Part shown: positions 55,541 to 64,000 of the stretch, piece by piece
Layout of the letters: each line of letters begins with the position of its first letter
How positions within the stretch are numbered: position 1 is the first letter of the stretch
Source: Cyanophora paradoxa
Taxonomy: Eukaryota; Glaucocystophyceae; Cyanophorales; Cyanophoraceae
DNA length: 64,000 nucleotides
Direction of reading: 5' to 3'
Assembly (NCBI GenBank): GCA_004431415.1
Contig: QPMI01000609.1
Span: 62,001 to 126,000 of the forward strand
Notes under the pieces: model-generated
Told to the model about the DNA's origin: nothing
What the model saw: only the letters and a program-made list of their open reading frames with translations
Database searches by the model: none
Position numbers and translations under genes: made by a program

Positions 55541-58380
55541 TTGAAGGCGCAGACCCTCTGCAGCGCGCCAGCGCCTCGGGGGTCACGCCACGGGGTCACG
55601 CCACGCCTGCAAGGACGCTTAGCTATGGGCACGGCAGCCGCTGAGCGCGCCCGCGGGCCAAGTCCCGCACCGCACTGCGACAGCTGCGGCCGCACTGCGG
55701 TATCCGTTGCGGTGCCGCAGCGGCGACGCGACGCAGGCAGCTCTGCGCTCCCGCCCGTCAACGTGAGTTAGCCGGGCGGGCCGTCGATGCCGCGCAGGCG
55801 AAAGAACCACGCACGAGGCGGACGATGCCGCGAGCACCACTGGGCAGCTCACAGCAGACGGTGGTTGCTCACACGCCCCGCGGCCGCCTGCGAAGGCGCG
55901 CGCTCACTCACCCGGAGATCTAGCTAGAACGTCTAGCTAGATCGCACGGCGCTAGGCGCACCTCCCGTTCACGGGTTCAGGATCGAGTCCCCGCAACCCA
56001 CCCACCTCGACGCCACCGCATCGCAGCGACTCCACGCACCCTCCACAGCGCTCGCAACGCTCCGCGGCCGAAGCTCGCCTCGCGCGCCGCCGCCTGCCGC
56101 GCTCCTCTCGCCCGTCTTCCTCGTGACGAGCAGCAGCGGGAGAGCTGATCTTGAGCCGGCAGGCGCACGTCCCGCCTTCTCAAGAAGACAGGGAGAGGCT
56201 CCGCGGCGGCTCATGCGCCCCGGCTGGCGGGGGCACATGCAGGCTGCGAAGGTGTCCGCTAGGACCGCGCCCTGGGACTGCTGCCATTGGCTGAGACGTT
56301 GAAGCTCGCGGCGCGACACGTACACGTGGACGTCACGCCACTCCAGTGAAGGGAAAAGTGTTGGCTGGCCAACACTTTTTCGGGGTAGAGCGCGCTTCGT
56401 GCGCCGCGCCCGGTGCGAGGAAGGACTTCAGCCGCTATGCCGCTCGACCCCCGCGTGTGACCCGCGCTTTGGACGTTCTCGGCGCGCTCCGGCATGCTCC
56501 GCGCCGCCGTTCGGGCGGTCTGTGTTTGGTTCCTGGCCCGCTTGTCCACTCGCCGCCTGGGAGCTGCAGCTGGCCGGTGATACCATGCTCGGCGAGCATC
56601 GCGGCTTGCTCAGGTGCGTCGAAACGCGGCGTGAGTGTGTATGCAAGTGGCGTAGCTAACGGGGCGCCAGGGCGACCGCCATCGCTGACGATCGGGCCGG
56701 GGCCGGGAGGCGGCGCGTGCGCTTCGCCGCCCGCTCCCATGGCGGGCTGCGCATGCGGTTTCGCCGTCCATGTCGGCACCTGCTCGCAGACTCGCGGGGT
56801 CGCGGCCGGCCCAGATGCGTGGCGGCACGTTCGGCGGGCATCGCCGCTCTTGCTCGTAAGCTGCGCCGCCGAGCATGCAGGTCGTACGACAAGCAGTTCG
56901 ATGGGGAGGTCGCCGCGTCGCCCGCCGCCTGCTTAATCCTCAGCGTCGGGTGCGCGCATGCACATGCGGCGTACCTAGTGGCACAGGTAGCGCTCCAGTT
57001 GGAGCGGAAGGCGCGCGCTCGCATGCCCGACTCTCACTCACGAAGCGCTCGCTCAGCGGCTCCGAGCAGGGCCCGGGGCCGCTGGATCGGGCGGGCGCGT
57101 CCGGAGTGATCATGACGTCCCCTCTGCTCCGACCTTCCTCCTCCTCGGTCTCCTGCCGCCCGCCGGCCCATGGCCCGCCTCGGACGGGCTTTGGGAGCTC
57201 GCGCGGGGCCCGGGGCGCCGGCTGCCAAGGGCCGCGCCGAGCTGGTTGCGAACTTGGCGAGCGGTCCCGGGGAGGCAGCGGCACAGCGCGCGGTCCGCGC
57301 CTCGGTCGGCTCCTCACTCGGCGCCGACGCCGGCTCGGCGCCGACGCCGGCCGCCTCCTGCAGGGAGCGCCGCGGCGCTGCGGGCGTCGTCAGATGGAGG
57401 GCCGCCGGAGGGGCAGACGCGGGGGGCGCGGGGCGCTGCGTGCTCCGCGGGCACCGATCCCGGCGCCCGCGCGGGGCCGCTCCGGCCCCGCCTTGTGCAT
57501 GTGCGCGCGGCGAGCGGATCCGAGGCCAGGCCCGCCTGGCCGGCGCCCAGGGGGCCCCTCGCTCCCGACTGTCAGTCCGAGAGGAGGCATGCCGCCCCCA
57601 CTGTAGTAGGCATAGCTGCAGCTATAGGCCCCCAGCTCGATCCTGTACATGTTTCACGCTGTATACGTGTGGATTGCAATTGCTGGTACTGGCGAGTATC
57701 GATATTGTTTACGGCCGTCAGACTACTAGGGCTATGAAGCCGGGCGGGCGCGGGCGGGCGGCTGGAGCCGACGAGGACAGGCATGCGCACGGGGCAGCGG
57801 CCCGGCGGGGCGGCGGCTGGAGAGGGCGCGCAGGGCCGCGTCGGGCGGGCCGGGGGCCTGCGGGGCGGACGCGCTCGGCTGCAGGCGATGGGCTGCGCCA
57901 GCCGCGAAGGCTGTGCGGGACCGCGGCCTTTCTGCCCCCTCCACCCCCTGTCCCCGAAGCTAGCTGCAGCCCGCGGCCGCCGGAAGCACCCAACCAGAGC
58001 CGGCGCCCCACGCTCGCCGCCGCCGGCCGCGCCCTTCGCCCGCCCCGGCGGCCACTGCGGCCAAGCGCCCGCGCCGCCCGCTTGCGACCGCTCCCCCAGA
58101 TCTTGCTCGGCGGGCGCCGTGCCGAGCCCGGAACCGCCGCCGCGCTGCTAGACCCGGCCGGCTGCGCGCGGGGCGAGGCGTGAGCGCGGGCGACGGCCCT
58201 CAGCCGGCGGGGCAGCACAGCCCGCGACGGGCGCACCTGTAAGGCTGGCCCGCCCAGCGCCCCGCCCCGCGCCGGCGCCGGCGCCCGCGCCCCGCCCCGC
58301 CCGCGCCGGCAAGCGCCGCCGGGCCCAGGAGCGGTCCCCGCCCCCGCGTCGCTCCCGTGCAAGCTGACGCACCGCTGCGC

Positions 58381-60370
58381 CAAGTAGGTCCTGCAGCTGG
58401 AGAAAGGGGCCCGGGGGGTGCCTGTATCTCTCAAGAACCCAAGAGGGATCAAAAGTTTCGCCAGTTTCTGCGCAAGACTTTTGGGGTACGGGAGAGCGGG
58501 AAACGGGGGGGGGCACTTCGGGCCGGGGCGGGCCGGGGCGGGACGGGAAGGGCCGGGGCGCTGCAGGCGGCGCGGCGCGGGGCGGCGCGAGCCGAGGCAG
58601 GAGGCAGCCGCGCGGGCGGCGACCGGGATGGGGGCGGGCGGCTCGAGCCTCGGGGGCCGCCCTCGCCTCCAGCCCCGGGCCGCTCCGCGAGGGCTGCCGC
58701 GCCCTCCGCTGCGGCGCTCCGCCGCGAAGCTCACCGGCGCCGGCCGCAGCGCCCCGCCCCGCACTGCGGCACGCCCCGCAGCTCCTGGCCCCGGATCCGG
58801 AACCTGGCCCCGCAGCGCGGTCCGCAGCATTCTGAAGCGGGCGGGGGCGGGCCTCTGACGGGTAGAACCCGGCATGAGCGGCAGCGGGCGGCAGCCGACC
58901 GTTGCGGCGGCGACAAAGACGGCCGCCGAGCCCGCCAGCGCGAAGTGGAGCCCAGCCCGGCGAGCAGCCCGCAGAGCTCCGCCGGCCTGCGCCCCGCTCG
59001 CCCCGCCGCGGCGTGCCGACAGCGGAGGGAGGGCGGGGGCGGGGCGCACCACAGCGAGAATTAACTCGGGTGTATCTTAAGAAAAACCCGAGATACCATT
59101 TCAGTGAAACGGACACGCAATGATGAGTCCGAAATACCATTTAAGCTCATCTCGGCAGGCATCTAAGCTTATTTAAGCTTATCTCGCAGGCCTGTGACCG
59201 GAGCACCCGTGCACCCGCGCCGCGCGCCCACCAGCGAGCAGCCAATCTCAATTGCACTCACTCTCTAGCTAGCTAGCTATCAGATGCCTGTATGGTCTCG
59301 CTAGCTAGCTAGCTACACCTACATCGCGCCAACTCTTAGCTAGCTCGCAGCGCCATCCGCGCAGCGCCATCGCCCACTTGTCCCGGCCGCCGGCGCCGCT
59401 CCATGTGCTCCACCACATCCGCGGCGCCTCGTTGCGCGTGCCGCGGTGCCGACAGGCGCCTGCACGCGCGAAGTCAAGGCAAGGCGCGGCGCCTAAAGCT
59501 CAGCGCGGGACGGGAAGCTATAGGATGGACCGGCCTGGCGCTCTTGCTAGCAAGCATTGCTAGCTAACGTGGCGCAGCCTGGGGCGCGCGCGTACCTGGT
59601 GCCAGAGGGACCGCGGAACGCGGAACGCAGGGAGACCACCGAGGGCTCCTGCAGGGAGTAGTCAGATCACTGAGCAATTCCGATGGCAGGACGGTGTCTT
59701 GGGCGCCGGCACTTGTTCGAACCTGCCATCACGTCTCGGTCCAGAGCGTCGGAATTCGCGTCTCGGTGCTCGGAAGGGTTGCTGTCCGCCCTCAAGAGCT
59801 AGTTAGCCAGCGTGGCACCAAGTGGACGGCGGGAGACCGACCGCGGCGGGTGTCCGTTGAAGCCGATGAACGGAAGCCGATGAACAAGGACCTGCGCGTG
59901 AAGAGGACAGGAATGCGCTACGAGTCGCGGTTCAATGCTGTTGCTCGGGCGGCGGCCAGCGAGGCCTGCGGGACGAAGACGTTGACGAAGGCTTTTTGGA
60001 TGTGTACCCTGTCCAATTGCGTACTGGTACCCCGGTCCCGCAGCTGCATTGCTGCTGCAACCCATCGTGCAGCTGAGCGAGTGCAAGCATACGTGTGCGA
60101 GGATGCCAAGGATGCCAAGAACTGGCGCGGCGCGATGTGGCGAAAGGCAACCGATACACAGCCCGAGCCGCTAGCGAGCGAAAAGCTTCGTGCGTGCCAA
60201 TTATAATACAATCTCTCCTATGAGTCCCCAGGGCTGAGTACTCCGTGGCGCAGGGCGACTCGGCGACGCAGCGCAGATGCTGACGCAGCGCAATCCATGC
60301 GGGGACCCGCCCTTCCGGCAAGCGATATGAACAGTTCGTACCACGCTTAGAAGTTTTCTCATAGACAAGT
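58381..60370. other. Region without a recognised gene; TAGC-repeat tracts
   Basis: 58381-59060 is GC-rich with open frames on both strands that share no family motif. 59090-59200 has AAGCTTATTTAAGCTTAT-like text. Tracts of (CTAG)n/(TAGC)n lie at about 59265-59280, 59299-59315 and 59336-59346. A 170-codon open frame at 59694-60206 (MSWAPALVRTCHHVSVQSVG) has balanced composition but no recognised domain; I leave it uncalled. Confidence 0.4.
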
Positions 60371-60379
60371 CATGGGGCC

Positions 60380-61330
60380 GCCGCATAGGGCCGAGGCGCG
60401 GCCAGGCGGAGCGGAGGCGCGGCGGCGCGGCTCGCCGCCGGGCCGGGCGGGGCGGAGGCGCAGCGGGCGGCTGGGCACTCTTGCTGGGCGGCGCGGGAGG
60501 TGCGGCGGGAGGCGGCGAGGCTCGCCACACGCGGCGGAGGCGCGGCGGGCGGCGGCGCGGCTCTCCGGGCGGGGCGGAGGCGCAGCTGGCGGCGGCGAGG
60601 CTCGCCGCACGGAGCGGGAGGTGCGGCGGGAGGCGCTGCGGCTCACGGGGCGAGGCGGAGGCGCGGCGGGCGGCGGAGAGGCTCTCCGGGCGGGCAGAGG
60701 CGCGGCGGGCGGCGGCGAGGCTCTCCGGGCGGGACGGAGGCGCGGCGGGCGGCGGGTATCTCGCCGGGCGGTGCGGGAGGCGCGGCGGGCGGCGACGAGG
60801 CTCGCCGCACGCGGCGGAGGCGCGGCGGGCGGCGGCGAGGCTCTCCGGGCGGGGCGGAGGCGGGGCGGGCGGCGGGGCATCTCTCCGGGCGGTGCGGGAG
60901 GCGCGGCGGGCGGCGACGAAGCTCGCCGCACGCGGCGGAGGCGCGGCGGGCGGAGGCGCGGCGGGCGGCGGGGCATCTCTCCGGGCGGTGCGGGAGGCGC
61001 GGCGGGCGGCGACGAGGCTCGCCGCACGCGGCGGAGGCGCGGCGGGCGGAGGCGCGGCGGGCGGCGGGCATCTCGCCGGGCGGTGCGGGAGGCGCGGCGG
61101 GCGGCGACGAAGCTCGCCGCACGCGGCGGAGGCGCGGCGGGCGGAGGCGGGGCGGGCGGCGGGGCATCTCGCCGGGCGGTGCGGGAGGCGCGGCGGGCGG
61201 CGACGAGGCTCGCCGCACGCGGCGGAGGCGCGGCGGGCGGAGGCGGGGCGGGCGGCGGGGCATCTCGCCGGGCGGTGCGGGAGGCGCGGTCGGGCGGCGG
61301 CGAGGCTCGCCGCACGCGGCGGAGGTGGGG
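60380..61330. repeat. G-rich minisatellite, ~96-base unit
   Basis: GGCGGTGCGGGAGGCGCGG recurs at about 60767, 60888, 60985, 61078, 61176 and 61272 (spacing 121, 97, 93, 98, 96). More degenerate related units extend left to about 60380. All three forward frames are open because of composition, which argues against a protein reading. Confidence 0.88.
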
Positions 61331-62340
61331 TGGAGCGGGGCGGGGCAGCCGCGGGGCGGGGCGGGGCGGCCGCGGCGCCGGCCCGGCGACTTTAGCTGCT
61401 GGGCTTCCCCAAGGCTCTAGCCGCGTGCAGTCGCATGTTTTCCTTCTTTAAGACGTATGAGCGCCCTCAGGACGCGCCCCGTTCAGAGCTCCACCCGCGG
61501 CACGCGGCGAAGTACGCCTAGCTATAGGTGCCCTCCGGGGGGGGATCCGGTTATCACGGCGTACCGCCGCGGCGGTCGGGCCGCGGACCTTGCTCAGGCC
61601 TCAGACGGAAGGTAAACCCGCACTAGCACCGGTTTTTCACTCAAGCGTAATGGGCCGGGCCCGCGCGCACCGTGGCACGAGGGGGAAGCCTGCAGCTCGA
61701 GCTTGCCCGGCTGCTCAAAGACGCAGTACTCCCAGCGACTTCCCGCTTTGGGATCAAGATGTACGTAGTCTAAATACTTCATTTGTATTCAAATACCAAG
61801 CTTCGCCGAACTTTCGGAACGTTCCGGACGATGAGCAGCGCTGATCGATGTTGAAGTAGAATTGATGATGAACTTAGAGAACTCAAGTCTACTACTCTGT
61901 TCTGAAGACTCATGTTAACGTGGATCGTCCGGAACGTTCACGCTCGCCGCGAAAATCGGTGCACACACTCTTAAGATATAGTTCTTTTAGAATCTCACTC
62001 ATTTATATCGAGATGAAGCTCTGCTGGCTCGCTCTGTCGCCGCGATCGATCGGCGTGACCATCAACCAAGGGGCCCCGGCGAAGGCGCGGCACCCAGGCG
62101 CGCGGCACAGGCTCTGCTGGGGCCGGGAAAGCGACAAACGAAAGCTATTTGAGTGCTTCAAATGCTTTACAAGGCAGCAGGCGCCGGTCGGGCCGGGCCG
62201 GCAGGGGTGGGGCCCCTCAAACGCCCGCCCCCCTGCCACCCGCGCCCCTGCCACCCCTGCTGCCCGCCGAGCCTCCTCCCCGTCCGATGAGCCGAGCCGC
62301 CGCCCGCCGCGCCCCCGCCCCATGCGGCGAGCCCCCGCCC
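61331..62340. other. Region without a recognised gene
   Basis: Mixed composition. It contains the inverted-repeat element described separately and a C-rich stretch at about 62215-62335. Open frames have no recognised motifs. Confidence 0.35.
61817..61939. mobile_element. Inverted-repeat element, 16-base arms (MITE-like candidate)
   Basis: GAACGTTCCGGACGAT at 61817-61832 is the exact reverse complement of ATCGTCCGGAACGTTC at 61924-61939. The 91-base interior is AT-richer than the surroundings and has no coding potential. A target-site duplication is not evident, so it may be a structured RNA or a chance repeat, not a transposon. Confidence 0.4.
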
Positions 62341-62850
62341 GGATGCAGGCGCGGGGCCGGCCCTGGGGAGGACGGGCGTGGTTCCGCGCGCGGGCCCATC
62401 GATATCATTCTCATGCATATGATCAGGTGCCCCCCTCCGTGGCTCACTCCCTCGATGCGATTCTTCTGTGTCGCGCCCGGCGGCCCCTGCTCACCTTATA
62501 TAAACTGACTCCCAATGTAATAGATGTCGCAGTGCTCGGATGCAGGCGCGGGGCCCGCCCTGGGGAGGACGGGCGTGGTTCCGCGCGCGGGCCCATCATT
62601 CTCAGGTGCCCCCCTCACTCCCTCGATGCGATTCTTCTGTGTCGCGCCCGGCGGCCCCGGCTCACCTTATATAAACTGAATCCCAATGTAATAGATGTTG
62701 TTTCGCAGTGCTCGGATGCAGGCGCGGGGCCCGCCATGGGGAGGACGGGCGTGGCTCCGCGGGCCCATCATTCTCAGGTGCCCCCCTCACTCCCTCGATG
62801 CGATTCTTCTGTGTCGCGCCCGGCGAACCCCGGCTCACCTTATATTAGAG
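62341..62850. repeat. Three tandem units of 175-197 bases, each with a TATA-like motif
   Basis: Units begin GGATGCAGGCGCGGGGC at 62341, 62538 and 62713. Each carries GGGGAGGACGGGCGTGG, CGATGCGATTCTTCTGTGTC and CTCACCTTATAT. In the first two the last motif reads CCTTATATAAACTGA. The third ends in a diverged CTTATATTAGAGTG. Confidence 0.88.
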
Positions 62851-62949
62851 TGATAGTATCAGCTTCTGGAAGCCCGGATGTATGAACTTGACCTTCGCGG
62901 CCCGCTTTATAGCTAGCTAACTGTAATGAATTCTGGACATTGTCTTGAG

Positions 62950-63330
62950 ATTGTGCGTATATTCCATGGGATCGAAATGTCGAGATTCGAGGAGATAATG
63001 GGGATAATGTCAAAACCGGGGCCCCGGCTCATCTCACCAAAATTTCGCCAGAATATCCGTGATTCTCGAGATTGTGCGCGAATTTCGGGGGAAATGTCAA
63101 AACCGGAAACCGGCGTGGCCCGACTTCTCGCCAGAATTTCACCAGAATTTCGCCAGAATATTCGTGATTCTCGAGATTGTGCGCGAATTTCGGGGGAAAT
63201 GTCAAACCCGGAAACCGGCGTGGGCCCGACTTCTCGCCGGAATCTCACCAGAATTTCGCCAGAATATTCGTGATTCTCGAGATTGTGCGCGAATTCGGAG
63301 GAAAATGTCAAATCGGCAAACGCTTTGGCC
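62950..63330. repeat. ~105-base tandem repeat, about 3.5 units
   Basis: GATTCTCGAGATTGTGCGCG occurs at 63061, 63166 and 63272, with AATTTCGCCAGAATATTCGT and GGAAATGTCAAA in each unit and a degenerate first copy near 62945. It is AT-richer than the flanking minisatellites. Frames on both strands stay open through it, but only as a consequence of the repeat. Confidence 0.85.
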
Positions 63331-63469
63331 CGACCCCGAGTTCTAATTCTCTCTCAAAATTTTATCGCCGGCCTCGCTCGTCGCGATTTTTCGCTCTCGT
63401 TCTTCTGTATTTTCTGTATTTCTGTAGTGTATGTGCTCGAGTGTGGTTTTCAAGAAGGACAGGGATGCA

Positions 63470-64000
63470 AGGCGGGGTGCGCCGCGGCGGAGCGGGGCGG
63501 GCAGGGGCCGGCGCGGGGCGCGATCCCGGAGTCCGGCCTGTGCGCGGGCGTCAGCGCGGCTCGCGGCGGGCGGGGAGGCGGCGGGGGCGGCGCGGACCTG
63601 GCCTCAGCCCCGTCGGCCAGGCGGGGCGCGCCGCGGCGGGGCGGGGCGGGCAGGGGCCGGCGCGGGGCGCGATCCGGCCTGTGTGCGGGCGTCAGCGCAG
63701 CTCGCAGCGGCGGGAAGGCGGCGAGGGCGGCGCGGACCTGGCCTCAGCCCCGTCGGCGAGGCGGGGCGCGCCGCGGCGGGGCGGGGCGGGCAGGGGCCGG
63801 CGCGGGGCGCGATCCGTCCTGCGCGCGGGCGTCAGCGCGGCTCGTGCCGGGCGGGGAGGCGGCGGGGGCGGCGCGGACCTGGCCTCAGCCCCGTCGGCGA
63901 GGCGGGGCGCGCCGCGGCGGGCGGGGCGGGCAGGGGCCGGCGCGGGGCGCGATCCGGCCTGCGCGCGGGCGTCAGCGCGGCTCGTGGCGGGCGGGGAGGC
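63470..64000. repeat. GC-rich minisatellite, ~145-base unit, continuing past the right edge
   Basis: CAGGGGCCGGCGCGGGGCGC recurs four times at about 63501, 63650, 63790 and 63930, each followed by GATCC, GGGCGTCAGCGC and GACCTGGCCTCAGCCCCGTC. The array is cut by the window end. Confidence 0.88.

Larger units (their letters stand above)
36000..58380. repeat. Tandem satellite array, unit ~2.93 kb, eight copies (first and last partial)
   Basis: The landmark ACTAGGGCTATGAAGCCGGG recurs at 36211, 39611, 42500, 45436, 48370, 51306, 54240 and 57725, giving intervals of 3400, 2889, 2936, 2934, 2936, 2934 and 3485. The two long intervals are explained by an internal duplication and an insertion. Each unit is strongly GC-rich with one AT-richer island of ~110 bases before that landmark. 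Single-base changes in G or C runs between copies shift every long open frame, so no frame is conserved across units; I therefore read it as non-coding satellite. Similarity stops abruptly at CACCGCTGCGC (58380). Confidence 0.93.

Noticed and set aside
36000..58380. CRISPR-like or ribosomal RNA repeat
   Set aside because: The unit is far too long for CRISPR, the host is eukaryotic, and I recognised no conserved small- or large-subunit rRNA segments in the unit.
59694..60206. 170-codon forward open frame
   Set aside because: Composition is less biased than its neighbours, but there is no recognised motif, no splice context and no paralogue in the window.
60372..61451. Gly/Arg-rich open frames of more than 300 codons
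   Set aside because: All three forward frames and a reverse frame are open over the same minisatellite, as expected from repeat composition, not coding.
61920..62885. 321-codon forward open frame
   Set aside because: It begins with GTG, runs through three tandem DNA units and unlike-composition segments, and shows no domain.
62913..63311. Reverse-strand frame with repeated ISPEIRAQSRESRIFWRN
   Set aside because: The forward strand is also open through the same ~105-base repeats. The periodicity is explained by DNA repetition.

Overview
The window is nuclear DNA from a GC-rich eukaryote, most likely a microalga or another unicellular protist; the sequence does not fix the lineage. Conserved housekeeping proteins (SMG9, TFIIH p44, a STEEP1-like/DUF167 fusion) can be read only by splicing many short introns of about 50-90 bases. 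Most of these start GTGCG or GTACG/GTACC and end CAG, and three are GC-AG. The palindrome TAGCTAGC litters intergenic DNA, and the coding text is very rich in Ala, Arg, Gly and Pro.

Left half (1-35.9 kb), gene-bearing. A reverse-strand Sfi1-repeat protein runs off the left edge and is divergent, across 193 bases, from SMG9 (4894-7279). Next come a decayed reverse-strand coiled-coil/RING copy (8003-9410) with a threefold two-helix membrane unit upstream, the STEEP1-like/DUF167 fusion (11754-13059, reverse), an unrecognised gene (13448-14604), TFIIH p44 (14908-17012, reverse), a Lys-rich nucleolar-like protein (17204-18911), and an LRR/coiled-coil/RING protein (19467-21266, reverse). At 22248-22969 lies a truncated copy of the STEEP1-like/DUF167 gene in the opposite orientation. 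From 24 to 36 kb two loci each carry a ~1 kb duplicated upstream segment followed by a long Ala/Glu-rich coiled-coil gene: one has proline repeats and a C-terminal membrane helix, the other a poly-Asp tract and a globular C-terminus. A small coiled-coil gene built of phase-0 exons lies between them.

Right half (36.0-64 kb), repeat-dominated. A 22.4-kb tandem array has eight copies (first and last partial) of a ~2.93-kb unit carrying a conserved 30-base palindrome and an 11-base-arm inverted repeat. The copies form at least two subfamilies with mosaic exchange; one copy has a 654-base internal duplication and another a 283-base AT-rich insertion. Beyond it are a ~96-bp G-rich minisatellite, a 123-base inverted-repeat element, 175-197-bp units each with a TATA-like motif, ~105-bp repeats, and a ~145-bp GC-rich minisatellite running off the right edge. 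No gene is confidently supported in this half; the layout suggests a subtelomeric, centromeric or other heterochromatic block beside a gene-bearing arm.

The conserved genes serve nonsense-mediated decay (SMG9), transcription/repair (p44), probably the microtubule-organising centre (Sfi1 repeats) and probably ubiquitylation (RING). They look like independent housekeeping genes, not a cluster. The unusual content is the locus-level duplication and the satellite.
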